From: Dyella tabacisoli
GTDB lineage: Bacteria; Pseudomonadota; Gammaproteobacteria; Xanthomonadales; Rhodanobacteraceae
Assembly (NCBI RefSeq): GCF_003350925.1
Contig: NZ_KZ857182.1
Coordinates: 54,087 to 118,086, forward strand
Reading direction: 5' to 3'
Length of the DNA stretch: 64,000 nt
In this document: in pieces, positions 1-6,551 of the stretch
Layout: every line of letters starts with the position of its first letter
Position numbering within the stretch: the first letter of the stretch is position 1
Program-made: the position numbers and the translations under genes
Notes under the pieces: model-generated
Databases searched by the model: none
Seen by the model: only the letters and a program-made list of their open reading frames with translations
What the model was told of the DNA's origin: nothing

Positions 1-517
1 GATCGATACCGCGCGGAATCACTCGCACCCGCCCCGGCTCTAGCCAGCGATAGTGGCTGAGTACAAAGTCGCGCAAGGTTTGAGAGACCGCGATGATGCG
101 TTCGCCGCGCAGCAGAATCGCGCTATAGCGACCCGGTGAATTAAGCCCGTGCACGGTGGTGATGAAATGCGCCGCGGGCGTCAATCCCTTCATGGCCCAC
201 CAGCCCAGCCAGGCCGGCAGCCGCGAACGCGCATGCACGATGTCCGGCTTAAGCTCACGCAAGCGCCGCCGCAATGCGCCAAACCGGGCCAGCGTGCGTA
301 GCGATTTGCTGCCAATGTCCAACGTGATGTGCTCGCTGCCCTCGGCCTGCAGTTGCTCGACCAGGCGCCCGCCGGCTGAAATCACCACCGAGCGATGACC
401 GGCCTGGACCAGCGCGCGGCCGATTTCCAGCACAGAGCGCTCCGCGCCGCCCGAATGCAACGCAGGGATTAGCTGGACGACAGTCAGCGACCTGGTGGGC
501 ATGGCGACAGCGGACAT
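1..517 (-). CDS. Glycosyltransferase family 4, partial (3' end off the window)
   Basis: The reverse strand from about 517 down to base 1 is open and encodes the N-terminal half of a GT-B glycosyltransferase. It has the opening strand VVQLIPALHSGGAERSVLEI (glycine-rich loop, GGAE), then a Rossmann-like region with KPDIVHARS, a TTVHGLNSPGRYS segment and IIAVSQTLRDF, all typical of GT4 enzymes that build lipopolysaccharide or exopolysaccharide at the inner membrane. The acceptor-binding half is seen; the nucleotide-sugar-binding C-terminal half lies outside the window. The start is uncertain: ATG codons at 541, 517 and 502 are in frame and none has a good ribosome-binding site. Sugar donor and acceptor cannot be told from this half. 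Confidence 0.85.
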   Translation of the reverse strand, partial: MSAVAMPTRSLTVVQLIPALHSGGAERSVLEIGRALVQAGHRSVVISAGGRLVEQLQAEGSEHITLDIGSKSLRTLARFGALRRRLRELKPDIVHARSRLPAWLGWWAMKGLTPAAHFITTVHGLNSPGRYSAILLRGERIIAVSQTLRDFVLSHYRWLEPGRVRVIPRGID

Positions 518-615
518 GGACTCTTCAATGAAAACCTTCATCCCACGGCACAAGCAGCAATCGTGCCGAAACCTCACCTACGCGGGCGTTTCGGCCCGGC
601 ATCACGGCTCAATCG

Positions 616-825
616 TCAGTCGCGCAGGACGTAATACGCGCCGCAATAAGGACATTTCGACTCGCCGCCGTCATCGACGATCGGCAAATAAACCTTCGGG
701 TGCGAGTTCCATAGCTCCATACCGGGCATCGGACAGGACAGCGGCAGGTCGGCGCGCGTCACTTCGTAACGATTTTCGGCATTTGCCGGAATCAGCGGTA
801 CGGCCGCGGCAGGGGAACGCGACAT
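616..825 (-). CDS. Small zinc-finger domain protein (CHCC type)
   Basis: A 69-residue protein. The second half carries LPLSCPMPGMELWNSHPKVY followed by a KCPYCGAYYVL motif, so C-x(n)-H-x(n)-C-x2-C ligands for one zinc ion, the pattern of the zf-CHCC family related to the NDUFS6 subunit of complex I. In proteobacteria these proteins stand alone and their function is not established. The gene follows the glycosyltransferase in the opposite transcription order (it lies upstream of it on the same strand, about 75 to 100 bp away), so the two could be co-transcribed. Length and motif agree with the family, and the call as a real gene is firm. Confidence 0.85.
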   Translation of the reverse strand: MSRSPAAAVPLIPANAENRYEVTRADLPLSCPMPGMELWNSHPKVYLPIVDDGGESKCPYCGAYYVLRD

Positions 826-1010
826 GGAAAAACTCCAGACTAGACATCGGGCCGCAGATGGTAGCAGGCTGCACCCGCCCAGGCGTTGCCGGGAATGGAT
901 AAGGGCTGATCGGGCAGCAGCGTCTGAACGGTCATACAGATTGTCATGGAACAGACCCAGTATCTGTCTGCCGACACCGAGCGTCGGCTATCTGCATTGA
1001 GGGGAATAAC

Positions 1011-2270
1011 GTGGATTTCACCAAGATCATCGCGCGGGTCAAGGCTATCTTGACCACGCCACAGACCGAATGGCCTGCCATTGCGGCCGAGCCGGCCAGC
1101 GTTACCGGCTTGTACAGCGGCTATATCGCCATCGTAGCGGCACTCCCTGCGATCGCCAGTTTCATCAAGGGCAGCCTGATCGGCTTCAGCCTGTTCGGTG
1201 TCACTGTGCGTACGCCGTTCGGCATGGGCATCGTCGGCATGGTCATCGGCTATGTGCTCAGCCTGGCGCTGGCCTATGTCATGGCACTCATCATCAGCGC
1301 TCTGGCGCCCACCTTTGGCGGCCAGAAAGACCAGGTACAGGCGCTCAAGACCGTCGCCTATGCATGGACCGCCTATTGGGTGGCCGGCGTTGCCTCCATC
1401 GTGCCTTGGCTGGGTTGGCTGATCGGCATCCTCGGCGGCATCTATTCGATCTACCTGCTGTACCTGGGCCTGCCGCACACCATGAAAGCGGCGCCGGAAA
1501 AAGCCGCCGGCTATACCGCCGTGAGCGTAGTGATCGCCGTCGTGTTCGGCTGGATCATCGCCATGATTATCGGCGGCGTGATTGGTGCGGCGGCCCTCAG
1601 CGGCGCGGCACTGAGTGGCACGCACGTCACCAGCAGCGATGGCAGCGTCACCGTCGATGAAAGCAGCGCCCTGGGCAAACTGGCCGCGATGGGCCAGCGC
1701 GCCGAGCAAGCCAGCAAAGAGTTGGAGGCCGCGCAGAAATCCGGCGACAGCGCCGCGCAACAAGCAGCCATGGGCAAGGTGATGGGTGCGGTATCGGGCG
1801 ACAGCAAGGTGGAGTCACTGCCCGTCGATCAGATCAAGGCCTTTCTGCCCGAGACTTTGGCGGGCCTGAAGCGCGAGAGCGCCTCAGCCGGACGCACCAA
1901 TACCATGGGCATGCAGGTTACCGAGGCGCAAGCGGTCTACACCGATGGCAACGGCCATAGCATCAATCTGCAAGTGTCCGACACCGGCAGCATGAAAGGC
2001 ATGATGGCCATGGCCAGCAGCTTTGCCGGCGAGTCGGAGAAACAGACCGACCACGGCTACGAAAAAACCTATAACGACTCCGGCCGGATGATCCACGAAA
2101 CCTGGGACAACAGCAGCAAGAGCGGCGAATTCAGCATGATCGTCGCCCAGCGTTTCACCGTGCAAGCCAGCGGCAACGCCGACAGCATCGACCAGCTCAA
2201 GCAGGCGGTCACCAGCGTCGACCTGTCGAAGCTGGAATCGTTGAAAGATCAGGGCGTCACGAAGAACTGA
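1011..2270 (+). CDS. Yip1-family integral membrane protein with hydrophilic C-terminal domain
   Basis: A 419-residue protein beginning at GTG, preceded by the ribosome-binding sequence GAGGGGAA. Residues 1 to about 200 are a Yip1-type domain: a short amphipathic start (MDFTKIIARVKAILTTPQTEW) and five hydrophobic segments, including GMGIVGMVIGYVLSLALAYVMA written here only in part. Residues from about 210 to the end are soluble, Ala/Ser/Gln-rich and carry no motif I recognise; they begin after a Ser-Gly-Ala-rich linker. The family sits in the inner membrane and has no defined bacterial role. The stop codon is followed within 5 bp by the GGGGAAC repeat element. Confidence 0.8.
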   Translation: MDFTKIIARVKAILTTPQTEWPAIAAEPASVTGLYSGYIAIVAALPAIASFIKGSLIGFSLFGVTVRTPFGMGIVGMVIGYVLSLALAYVMALIISALAPTFGGQKDQVQALKTVAYAWTAYWVAGVASIVPWLGWLIGILGGIYSIYLLYLGLPHTMKAAPEKAAGYTAVSVVIAVVFGWIIAMIIGGVIGAAALSGAALSGTHVTSSDGSVTVDESSALGKLAAMGQRAEQASKELEAAQKSGDSAAQQAAMGKVMGAVSGDSKVESLPVDQIKAFLPETLAGLKRESASAGRTNTMGMQVTEAQAVYTDGNGHSINLQVSDTGSMKGMMAMASSFAGESEKQTDHGYEKTYNDSGRMIHETWDNSSKSGEFSMIVAQRFTVQASGNADSIDQLKQAVTSVDLSKLESLKDQGVTKN

Positions 2271-2274
2271 TCGC

Positions 2275-2449
2275 GGGAACGGGGAACGGGGAACGGGGAA
2301 CGGGGAACGGGGAACGGGGAACGGGGAAAAGCCTTAAAAGCAGAGGCAGAAAAGCAAGAGCAAAACAAAGAAAGATCAAAAAAGAACGCGGCGCCGCAAG
2401 CACCCATCAGTCTGCATGTTCCCCGTTCCCTGTTCCCCATTCCCGCTCC
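2275..2449 (+). repeat. GGGGAAC heptamer element, copy 1
   Basis: After the Yip1 stop come a partial unit, six complete GGGGAAC units and a final GGGGAA (2275-2328). An A-rich core follows (AGCCTTAAAAGCAGAGGCAG and onward, through CAAAAAAGAACGCGG), and then pyrimidine-rich runs of the opposite orientation (GTTCCCC, 2417-2449). The G-runs of four separated by AAC fit a four-stranded G-quadruplex on the plus strand, and the GGGGAAC and GTTCCCC ends can pair as a large hairpin. Related copies lie at 21864, 52058 and 63971. Confidence 0.9.
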
Positions 2450-2452
2450 AAA

Positions 2453-2486
2453 AAAAAGCCCGCGCCGTTACCGACGCGGGCTTTTC
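2453..2486 (-). terminator. Rho-independent terminator of the YceI gene
   Basis: A stem AAAGCCCGCG / CGCGGGCTTT around a short loop is flanked on one side by a run of eight A and on the other by TTTT. Read leftwards it lies 20 bp after the YceI stop and ends in a U-tract, so it terminates that gene. It also separates YceI from repeat copy 1. Confidence 0.85.
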
Positions 2487-2506
2487 ATATCGCGCTACCG
2501 ATGAAC

Positions 2507-3100
2507 TTACTGAGTAGCGTCGGCCTTCGGCACGGCACCTTCGGTGGTGATGCGGATCTTGATTTCGTCACCGACGTTCGGCACATAGGCGCCGATGCCG
2601 AAATCGGAACGCTTCAGGCTGGTGGTGGCATCGAAGCCGATCGCCTGCTGCTTCAGCATCGGGTGCTCGCCGCTCTTATTGAGCTTGGCGTCCAGCACTA
2701 CCGGCTTGGTCACGCCGTGCACGGTCAGGTCACCGGTAACCTTGAACTTGCCGCCGCCGAGCGGCTGCACCTTGGTGCTCTTGAACGTAGCGGTGGGAAA
2801 TTTGTCGGCATCGAAAAAGTCCGGCTTTTTCAGATGTTCGTCGAGCTTGGTCACGTGCGTGTCCAAGTTGGCCAGTGGCAAGGTCACTTCAACCGATGAC
2901 TTGGCCGGGTTTTTCTCGTCGAACACCAAGGTGCCGTCGCCGAGACCAAAGTTTGCGCTCGGGTTGGAGTAGCCGAAATGGCTCCAGCTAAACAGCACAT
3001 TGGTGTGTGCCGGATCGAGCTTGTAGGTCACCGGATCGGCGTGGGCGGCGACAGTGGCGCCAAGCAAACCGGTAATGAGCAGATAACGATATGCACGCAT
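2507..3100 (-). CDS. YceI family exported protein
   Basis: A 197-residue protein with a signal peptide (MRAYRYLLITGLLGATVAAHA, cleavage after AHA). The mature part follows the YceI lipocalin-like pattern: VTYKLDPAHTNVLFSWSHFGYS at the start, FDEKNPAKSSVEVTLPL, LKKPDFFDADKFPTATF, and VTGDLTVHGVTKPVVLDA. Family members bind isoprenoid lipids such as polyprenols in the periplasm; induction by osmotic or pH stress is known for the E. coli protein, while the role here is inferred only. An AGAGGAA-like ribosome-binding site precedes the ATG. The gene stands alone, closed by its own terminator. Confidence 0.9.
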   Translation of the reverse strand: MRAYRYLLITGLLGATVAAHADPVTYKLDPAHTNVLFSWSHFGYSNPSANFGLGDGTLVFDEKNPAKSSVEVTLPLANLDTHVTKLDEHLKKPDFFDADKFPTATFKSTKVQPLGGGKFKVTGDLTVHGVTKPVVLDAKLNKSGEHPMLKQQAIGFDATTSLKRSDFGIGAYVPNVGDEIKIRITTEGAVPKADATQ

Positions 3101-3164
3101 TAGGTATTCCTCTGAAGGTGGGGCTGCTTAAAGGCTGACGGCGCACGCCGCCAAGACACTAGCC

Positions 3165-3758
3165 TTAGACGATCTTGCAAGCCTCGTCGAACGACAGACG
3201 CGGGCTGCGTGGGAACAAATCACGGCTGGCATCACCGTAACCGATATTAATCATGAAGTTCGACTTGATCTTGGTGCCGGCAAAGAACGCCTCGTTGACG
3301 CCGTCCTGATCGAAGCCCGACATCGGCCCGCAATCGAGCCCGAGCGAGCGAGCCGCGGCAATGACGTAGGCGCCCTGCAGGCTGGCGTTACGAAATGCGG
3401 TGGCATCGATCAACGGCTGGTTGCCGGCGAACCAGCTACGGGCATCGGCATGTGGAAACAGCTTGGGTAGCTGTTCGTAAAACTCATAGTCGATGGCGAT
3501 AATCGCGGTGACCGGCGCCACCAGGGTCTTGGCGCGATTGCCATCGGACATGAACGGCGAGAGCTTCTCCTTCGCCTCTTTCGACCTCACGAACACCACC
3601 CGCATCGGCGAGCAGTTCGCGCTGGTGGGGCCGAACTTGGCCAAATCGTAAAGCTGATGCAGTTGCTCATCGCTGACGTCTTTGGGCAGCCAGGCGTTGA
3701 ACGTGCGGGCAGTACGGAACAACTGGTCGAGGGCCGTCTCTGAAAGCATCTCGCTCAT
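3165..3758 (-). CDS. rutE: Malonic semialdehyde reductase / RutE-type nitroreductase
   Basis: A 197-residue FMN-dependent nitroreductase-fold protein of the RutE/HadB subgroup. Typical sequences are [20 protein letters not shown] near the start, [17 protein letters not shown] (FMN phosphate region) at about 42-58, [15 protein letters not shown] at about 135-150, and [10 protein letters not shown]. The subgroup reduces malonic semialdehyde to 3-hydroxypropionate in the Rut pathway of pyrimidine use. No other rut genes lie nearby, so the enzyme may work as a general reductase of small aldehydes or nitro compounds. An AGGATACC sequence just upstream of the ATG is a reasonable ribosome-binding site. 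Confidence 0.82.
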   Translation of the reverse strand: MSEMLSETALDQLFRTARTFNAWLPKDVSDEQLHQLYDLAKFGPTSANCSPMRVVFVRSKEAKEKLSPFMSDGNRAKTLVAPVTAIIAIDYEFYEQLPKLFPHADARSWFAGNQPLIDATAFRNASLQGAYVIAAARSLGLDCGPMSGFDQDGVNEAFFAGTKIKSNFMINIGYGDASRDLFPRSPRLSFDEACKIV

Positions 3759-3897
3759 AGGTATCCTTTTTTGACAAGCGCGCCGCCGAGGGCGCTACGA
3801 TCGTCAAGTGTAAACGCGTGCGACGGCACGTAGGCCTACGGTTTGAGGAACGTACTGTGCTGTTTCAAGAAACAATGCTCGTCCCGCTGCCTGCACG

Positions 3898-4884
3898 ATG
3901 AGACTACACGGGGAATGCTGGGTCATTACCGACCATGCCGCAGGCAACCAGCGGCAGGCGTTGGCGTTGGCCGAACAGTTGGAATTACCCATACGCCATC
4001 TGATCCTGGAGCCTCGGCCGCCCTGGTCCTGGCTCGCGCCACGGCTGCTTCCCGGCATGCGATACGCCCTCACCCCCGCCCAACGCGAACAATTCTCCCC
4101 ACCATGGCCGCGCCTGGCTATCGGTTGCGGACGCGCCGCTGCCTTGTTCACCCGCAGGTTGCGCACGCTTTCCGGGGGCCATTGCTACACCGTGCAAATT
4201 CTCAACCCGCGGATCGATCCGGTCCATTGGGATAGCGTGATCGCGCCCGCGCACGATCGCCTCAATGGCCCCAATGTGCTGCGAACGCTGGGTTCATTGC
4301 ATGCCGTCGACGCCGCCTGGCTGGACGATGGCCGCGAATCCTGCCCCACCCTGGCCGACCTGCCGCGTCCACGCGTCGGCGTGCTGCTGGGCGGGCCGCG
4401 CCAAGGCATTCCCTTCGACGCCGCCTACACGCAACAGCTCGCCGAGCGCCTGCTGGCGCGTTATCGCAAAGAAGGCGGCAGCCTGCTCGTACTCGCCTCG
4501 CGCCGCACGCCGCATGCGTCGATCGACATCATGCGCGCGATGCTCAGCGACGTCCCCGGCCTGATCTGGGCCGGTCGCGACGATGGCCGCAACCCCTTTC
4601 CCGGCGTGCTTGGCTGGGCCGATCGCCTCGTGGTCACCCCCGATTCGGTAAACATGCTCTCCGAGGCCTGCGCCGTCGGTTGCCCGGTACACACCCTGGT
4701 CGTGGCACCTCTACCGGCGAAAATCGAACACTTTCATCGTGCATTACGCGAAACCGGACTGCTGCATGACCTGGATGCCACGCCCCCGGCACAGCAAAAA
4801 CCATTGCGCGAGATAGCGGCGATTGCCGAGGAGTTATGCAAGCGCATCGAAACCCATCAGCGAGCCACCGACGCACATCGGTAG
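3898..4884 (+). CDS. ELM1/GtrOC1-like family protein (DUF1022)
   Basis: A 328-residue protein with the layout of the bacterial homologues of the mitochondrial fission protein ELM1: CWVITDHAAGNQRQALALAE at the start, CYTVQILNPRI at about 98, FDLVIAPxHD-like VIAPAHD at about 116, RPRVGVLLGGP at about 158, and LVVTPDSVNMLSEACAVGCP at about 250. The fold resembles glycosyltransferase GT-B and some annotations make it a nucleoside-diphosphate-sugar epimerase, but the bacterial function is unproven. The last codons read CAT CGG TAG, and the TAG is the first part of a REP-like repeat (GTAGGTTGGG), so the repeat has probably supplied the stop. Confidence 0.82.
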   Translation: MRLHGECWVITDHAAGNQRQALALAEQLELPIRHLILEPRPPWSWLAPRLLPGMRYALTPAQREQFSPPWPRLAIGCGRAAALFTRRLRTLSGGHCYTVQILNPRIDPVHWDSVIAPAHDRLNGPNVLRTLGSLHAVDAAWLDDGRESCPTLADLPRPRVGVLLGGPRQGIPFDAAYTQQLAERLLARYRKEGGSLLVLASRRTPHASIDIMRAMLSDVPGLIWAGRDDGRNPFPGVLGWADRLVVTPDSVNMLSEACAVGCPVHTLVVAPLPAKIEHFHRALRETGLLHDLDATPPAQQKPLREIAAIAEELCKRIETHQRATDAHR

Positions 4885-4919
4885 GTTGGGCTGAACGAAG
4901 TGATGCCCAACGTTGCGCA
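4880..4919. repeat. REP-like hairpin, GTAGGTTGGG family, copy A
   Basis: GTAGGTTGGGC, then a TGAACGAAGTGAT loop, then GCCCAACGTTGCGC. The arms GTTGGGC and GCCCAAC pair perfectly. The first bases form the TAG stop of the preceding gene. A degenerate inverted copy (GCCGGGGTTCGCCGCACTCA...) continues to about 4951. Confidence 0.8.
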
Positions 4920-4961
4920 ACGCCGGGGTTCGCCGCACTCACACCAACCTTGTATTTTAAA

Positions 4962-4986
4962 TTTGTCCAAGTCCCTCTTGGACAAA
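4962..4986. repeat. Perfect 10-bp inverted repeat upstream of transposase remnant
   Basis: TTTGTCCAAG and CTTGGACAAA are separated by TCCCT. It lies between REP-like copy A and the decayed transposase. There is no T-tract after it, so a terminator is unlikely; a transposase-associated hairpin or an operator are the alternatives. Confidence 0.7.
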
Positions 4987-5006
4987 AGTGTCTGAATGCC
5001 GTCCCC

Positions 5007-5267
5007 CGGAGCAGTTATCACCTTGGACGCGTTGATCGTCTGGTACGGCCACACGCAGAATATCTAGCGCTTGGAAACACCCCGGACGGACAACGAGCGG
5101 CTTACGGTGAATGGTTTCGAGAGGCGATCAGGGAGGATCGATTGAACGAGATACGCGCTTATGTGCAGCAGCAACGTACATGGGGGACAAGTCGCTTTCA
5201 GACATCGATTGAAGCTGAACTTGAGCGAGTTACTACGGTTCGACCGCGAGGCCGGCCGAAAACCTAA
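5007..5267 (+). pseudogene. 3' remnant of a REP-associated tyrosine transposase (RAYT, IS200-like)
   Basis: The reading frame ending at 5267 encodes, from about 5007, RSSYHLGRVDRLVRPHAEYL followed by ALG, an RAAYGEWFREAI segment and IRAYVQQQRTWGTSRFQ, which is the usual C-terminal part of RAYT proteins (SSY, then PH-x-x-YLALG, then RxAYxxLF). The catalytic HUH motif and tyrosine that belong further upstream are missing, and the sequence before 5007 is repeat DNA. It is therefore a truncated, inactive copy. RAYTs are linked to REP hairpins, and REP-like hairpins surround this remnant. Confidence 0.75.
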
Positions 5268-5285
5268 GCTCTCGATAATGCCACT

Positions 5286-5317
5286 GACCCCTTACTTACC
5301 CGACCCCTTACTTACCC
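5286..5317. repeat. Tandem duplication GACCCCTTACTTACCC x2
   Basis: Two identical 16-bp units stand head to tail directly after the transposase remnant (5286-5301 and 5302-5317). A simple replication-slippage or element-end duplication would explain it. Confidence 0.9.
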
Positions 5318-5411
5318 CCCGTTGTCCTGATGCCCTGGCTTCCAGCGAGCTTCGCCATCCGTACCGCGCTTGAGTATGCTCATAGCTCAAGCGCCTTGGA
5401 GAATGCATCGG

Positions 5412-5831
5412 ATGACGACCTTGTCTGCTATCGGGGGACTGCTGTTTTTGATCGTCGTCTGCGCTTTGGCGATGTCGGCGCTGGCGTGGTTCATCATCAA
5501 CAAGGTCTCCAACAAGATTCTGAAAGAGCAGCGGCGGATCATCGACAAGGTCTCCAATAAAGCACTGGAGCAGCGTCTCCACCGCGAGGGCGTCGCCACA
5601 ACCGCGCAGGTGCTCGACGCCGCCGATACCGGTAGCCGCATCGATGCCATTTTCATCCTGACGCGCTTGCAGCTACAGGTCGCGGCGACCGAAGGGGTGG
5701 AGGAATTCGTGATCGAGATCGTCGTGCCGCTGAGCCCGGTGCGGGTTGCCCAGATCGTACCTGGCACCACGGTGAAAGTCCGGGTCGATCCGGTCAGCCG
5801 AGAGGTGGTGCTGGATCAACCGCGCAAGTGA
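5412..5831 (+). CDS. Single-pass membrane protein, conserved hypothetical
   Basis: About 139 residues from the ATG at 5412, which has GGAG ten bases upstream; an ATG at 5403 is possible but too close to that site. Residues 1 to 30 form one membrane segment (LSAIGGLLFLIVVCALAMSA and onward). A short charged stretch with the duplicated motif KVSNKILKEQRRI/KVSNKALEQRLHR follows, and then a soluble domain with alternating hydrophobic residues (FVIEIVVPLSPVRVAQIVPG, VKVRVDPVSREVVLDQ), which looks like a small beta domain. I do not recognise the family; C-terminal features recall proteins that set value/limit pairs, but no function can be assigned. Confidence 0.6.
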   Translation: MTTLSAIGGLLFLIVVCALAMSALAWFIINKVSNKILKEQRRIIDKVSNKALEQRLHREGVATTAQVLDAADTGSRIDAIFILTRLQLQVAATEGVEEFVIEIVVPLSPVRVAQIVPGTTVKVRVDPVSREVVLDQPRK

Positions 5832-5990
5832 GGGCAAACAAAGGTACCAGAGTCATTATCTGGCACTTGGATCAGGCATCGGCTATAACGCGGAAGGCGT
5901 AGTTCGACGAAGGTATTCGCCACTGCGCTTATAGCGATGTCTCATGCCATACCAGCCTCGCTTGCGATGTGATGCCGGCGACATGGTTTG

Positions 5991-6031
5991 CGGATCGTTG
6001 GGGTTCGCTTGCGCTCACCCTAACCTACGAC
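5991..6031. repeat. REP-like hairpin, GTAGGTTGGG family, copy C
   Basis: Read on the minus strand: CGTAGGTTAGGGTGAGCGCA, then AGCGAACCCCAACG. One arm has a single mismatch relative to the other copies. It is not next to a recognised gene. Confidence 0.7.
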
Positions 6032-6054
6032 GGTTGAGAAACGAACTCATACAA

Positions 6055-6089
6055 ACGAGCCCCGTCAGTTCATCACTGGCGGGGCTCGT
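6055..6089. repeat. GC-rich hairpin
   Basis: ACGAGCCCCGTCAG pairs with CTGGCGGGGCTCGT around a 7-base loop, one G-T wobble. No T-tract on either side, so it is not a typical intrinsic terminator. Confidence 0.7.
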
Positions 6090-6407
6090 ACGTTACCGGC
6101 TTACCTCGCTTGTTTCTCTTGCCTCTCCAGCAAGCCCATAGCTACCGATTCCACCCGTTCACTCAAAAAATACAGGGCGATAAACAAGCCTTCGGTGGTC
6201 AGCGGATCGAAGGGGAGTTTCTTCGGGCGGCTGATCCATATTGCATTCGTATTGAATGCGGAACGATTCACTGGTGGCCAAAATACGTGCAAGGGTAAGC
6301 ACCCCTGTGATGATGCCAGTGAGGGTGGTGAGGGATTCCTCGTAGGGGGCGACCAGATTGCCTTCGGTCAAAATTTGGCGACAAATGTCTGTAGTCTTCG
6401 CGCGCCA

Positions 6408-6447
6408 ACGTAGGTTGGGCTGAACAAAGTGATGCCCAACGTTGCGC
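6408..6447. repeat. REP-like hairpin, GTAGGTTGGG family, copy D
   Basis: ACGTAGGTTGGGCTGAACAA, then AGTGATGCCCAACGTTGCGC: nearly identical to copy A (one or two changes in the loop). Confidence 0.8.
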
Positions 6448-6510
6448 AGCTTTGAAGCTCGCCGTGATATCAAACATGCGTGCTTTTGAGGCTCACCGTG
6501 AACCCCAATA

Positions 6511-6551
6511 TCGCGCAACGTTGGGGTTCGCCTTGCTCACCCCAACCTACG
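6511..6551. repeat. REP-like hairpin, GTAGGTTGGG family, copy E
   Basis: Minus-strand sequence CGTAGGTTGGGGTGAGCAAG, then GCGAACCCCAACGTTGCGC. The TAG in its first bases is the stop codon of the GH50-like gene that ends at 6547. Confidence 0.8.

Larger units (their letters stand above)
5832..6546. other. Repeat-rich intergenic stretch without a confident gene
   Basis: About 715 bp. It holds three REP-like copies (5991, 6408, 6511) and one strong hairpin (6055-6089). Open frames on the minus strand at 6101-6292 and 6159-6518 overlap in different frames and share no family I recognise; segments such as FIALYFLSERVESVAMGLLE look protein-like, so a decayed or frameshifted small gene is possible but not supported. 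Confidence 0.6.

Noticed and set aside
3843..4235. Plus-strand 130-codon frame overlapping the start of the ELM1-like gene
   Set aside because: Arg/His/Pro-rich shadow in another frame of the real gene.
6101..6518. Two overlapping minus-strand frames as a small gene
   Set aside because: They are in different frames, partly made of REP-like sequence, and have no known family; a decayed gene cannot be excluded.
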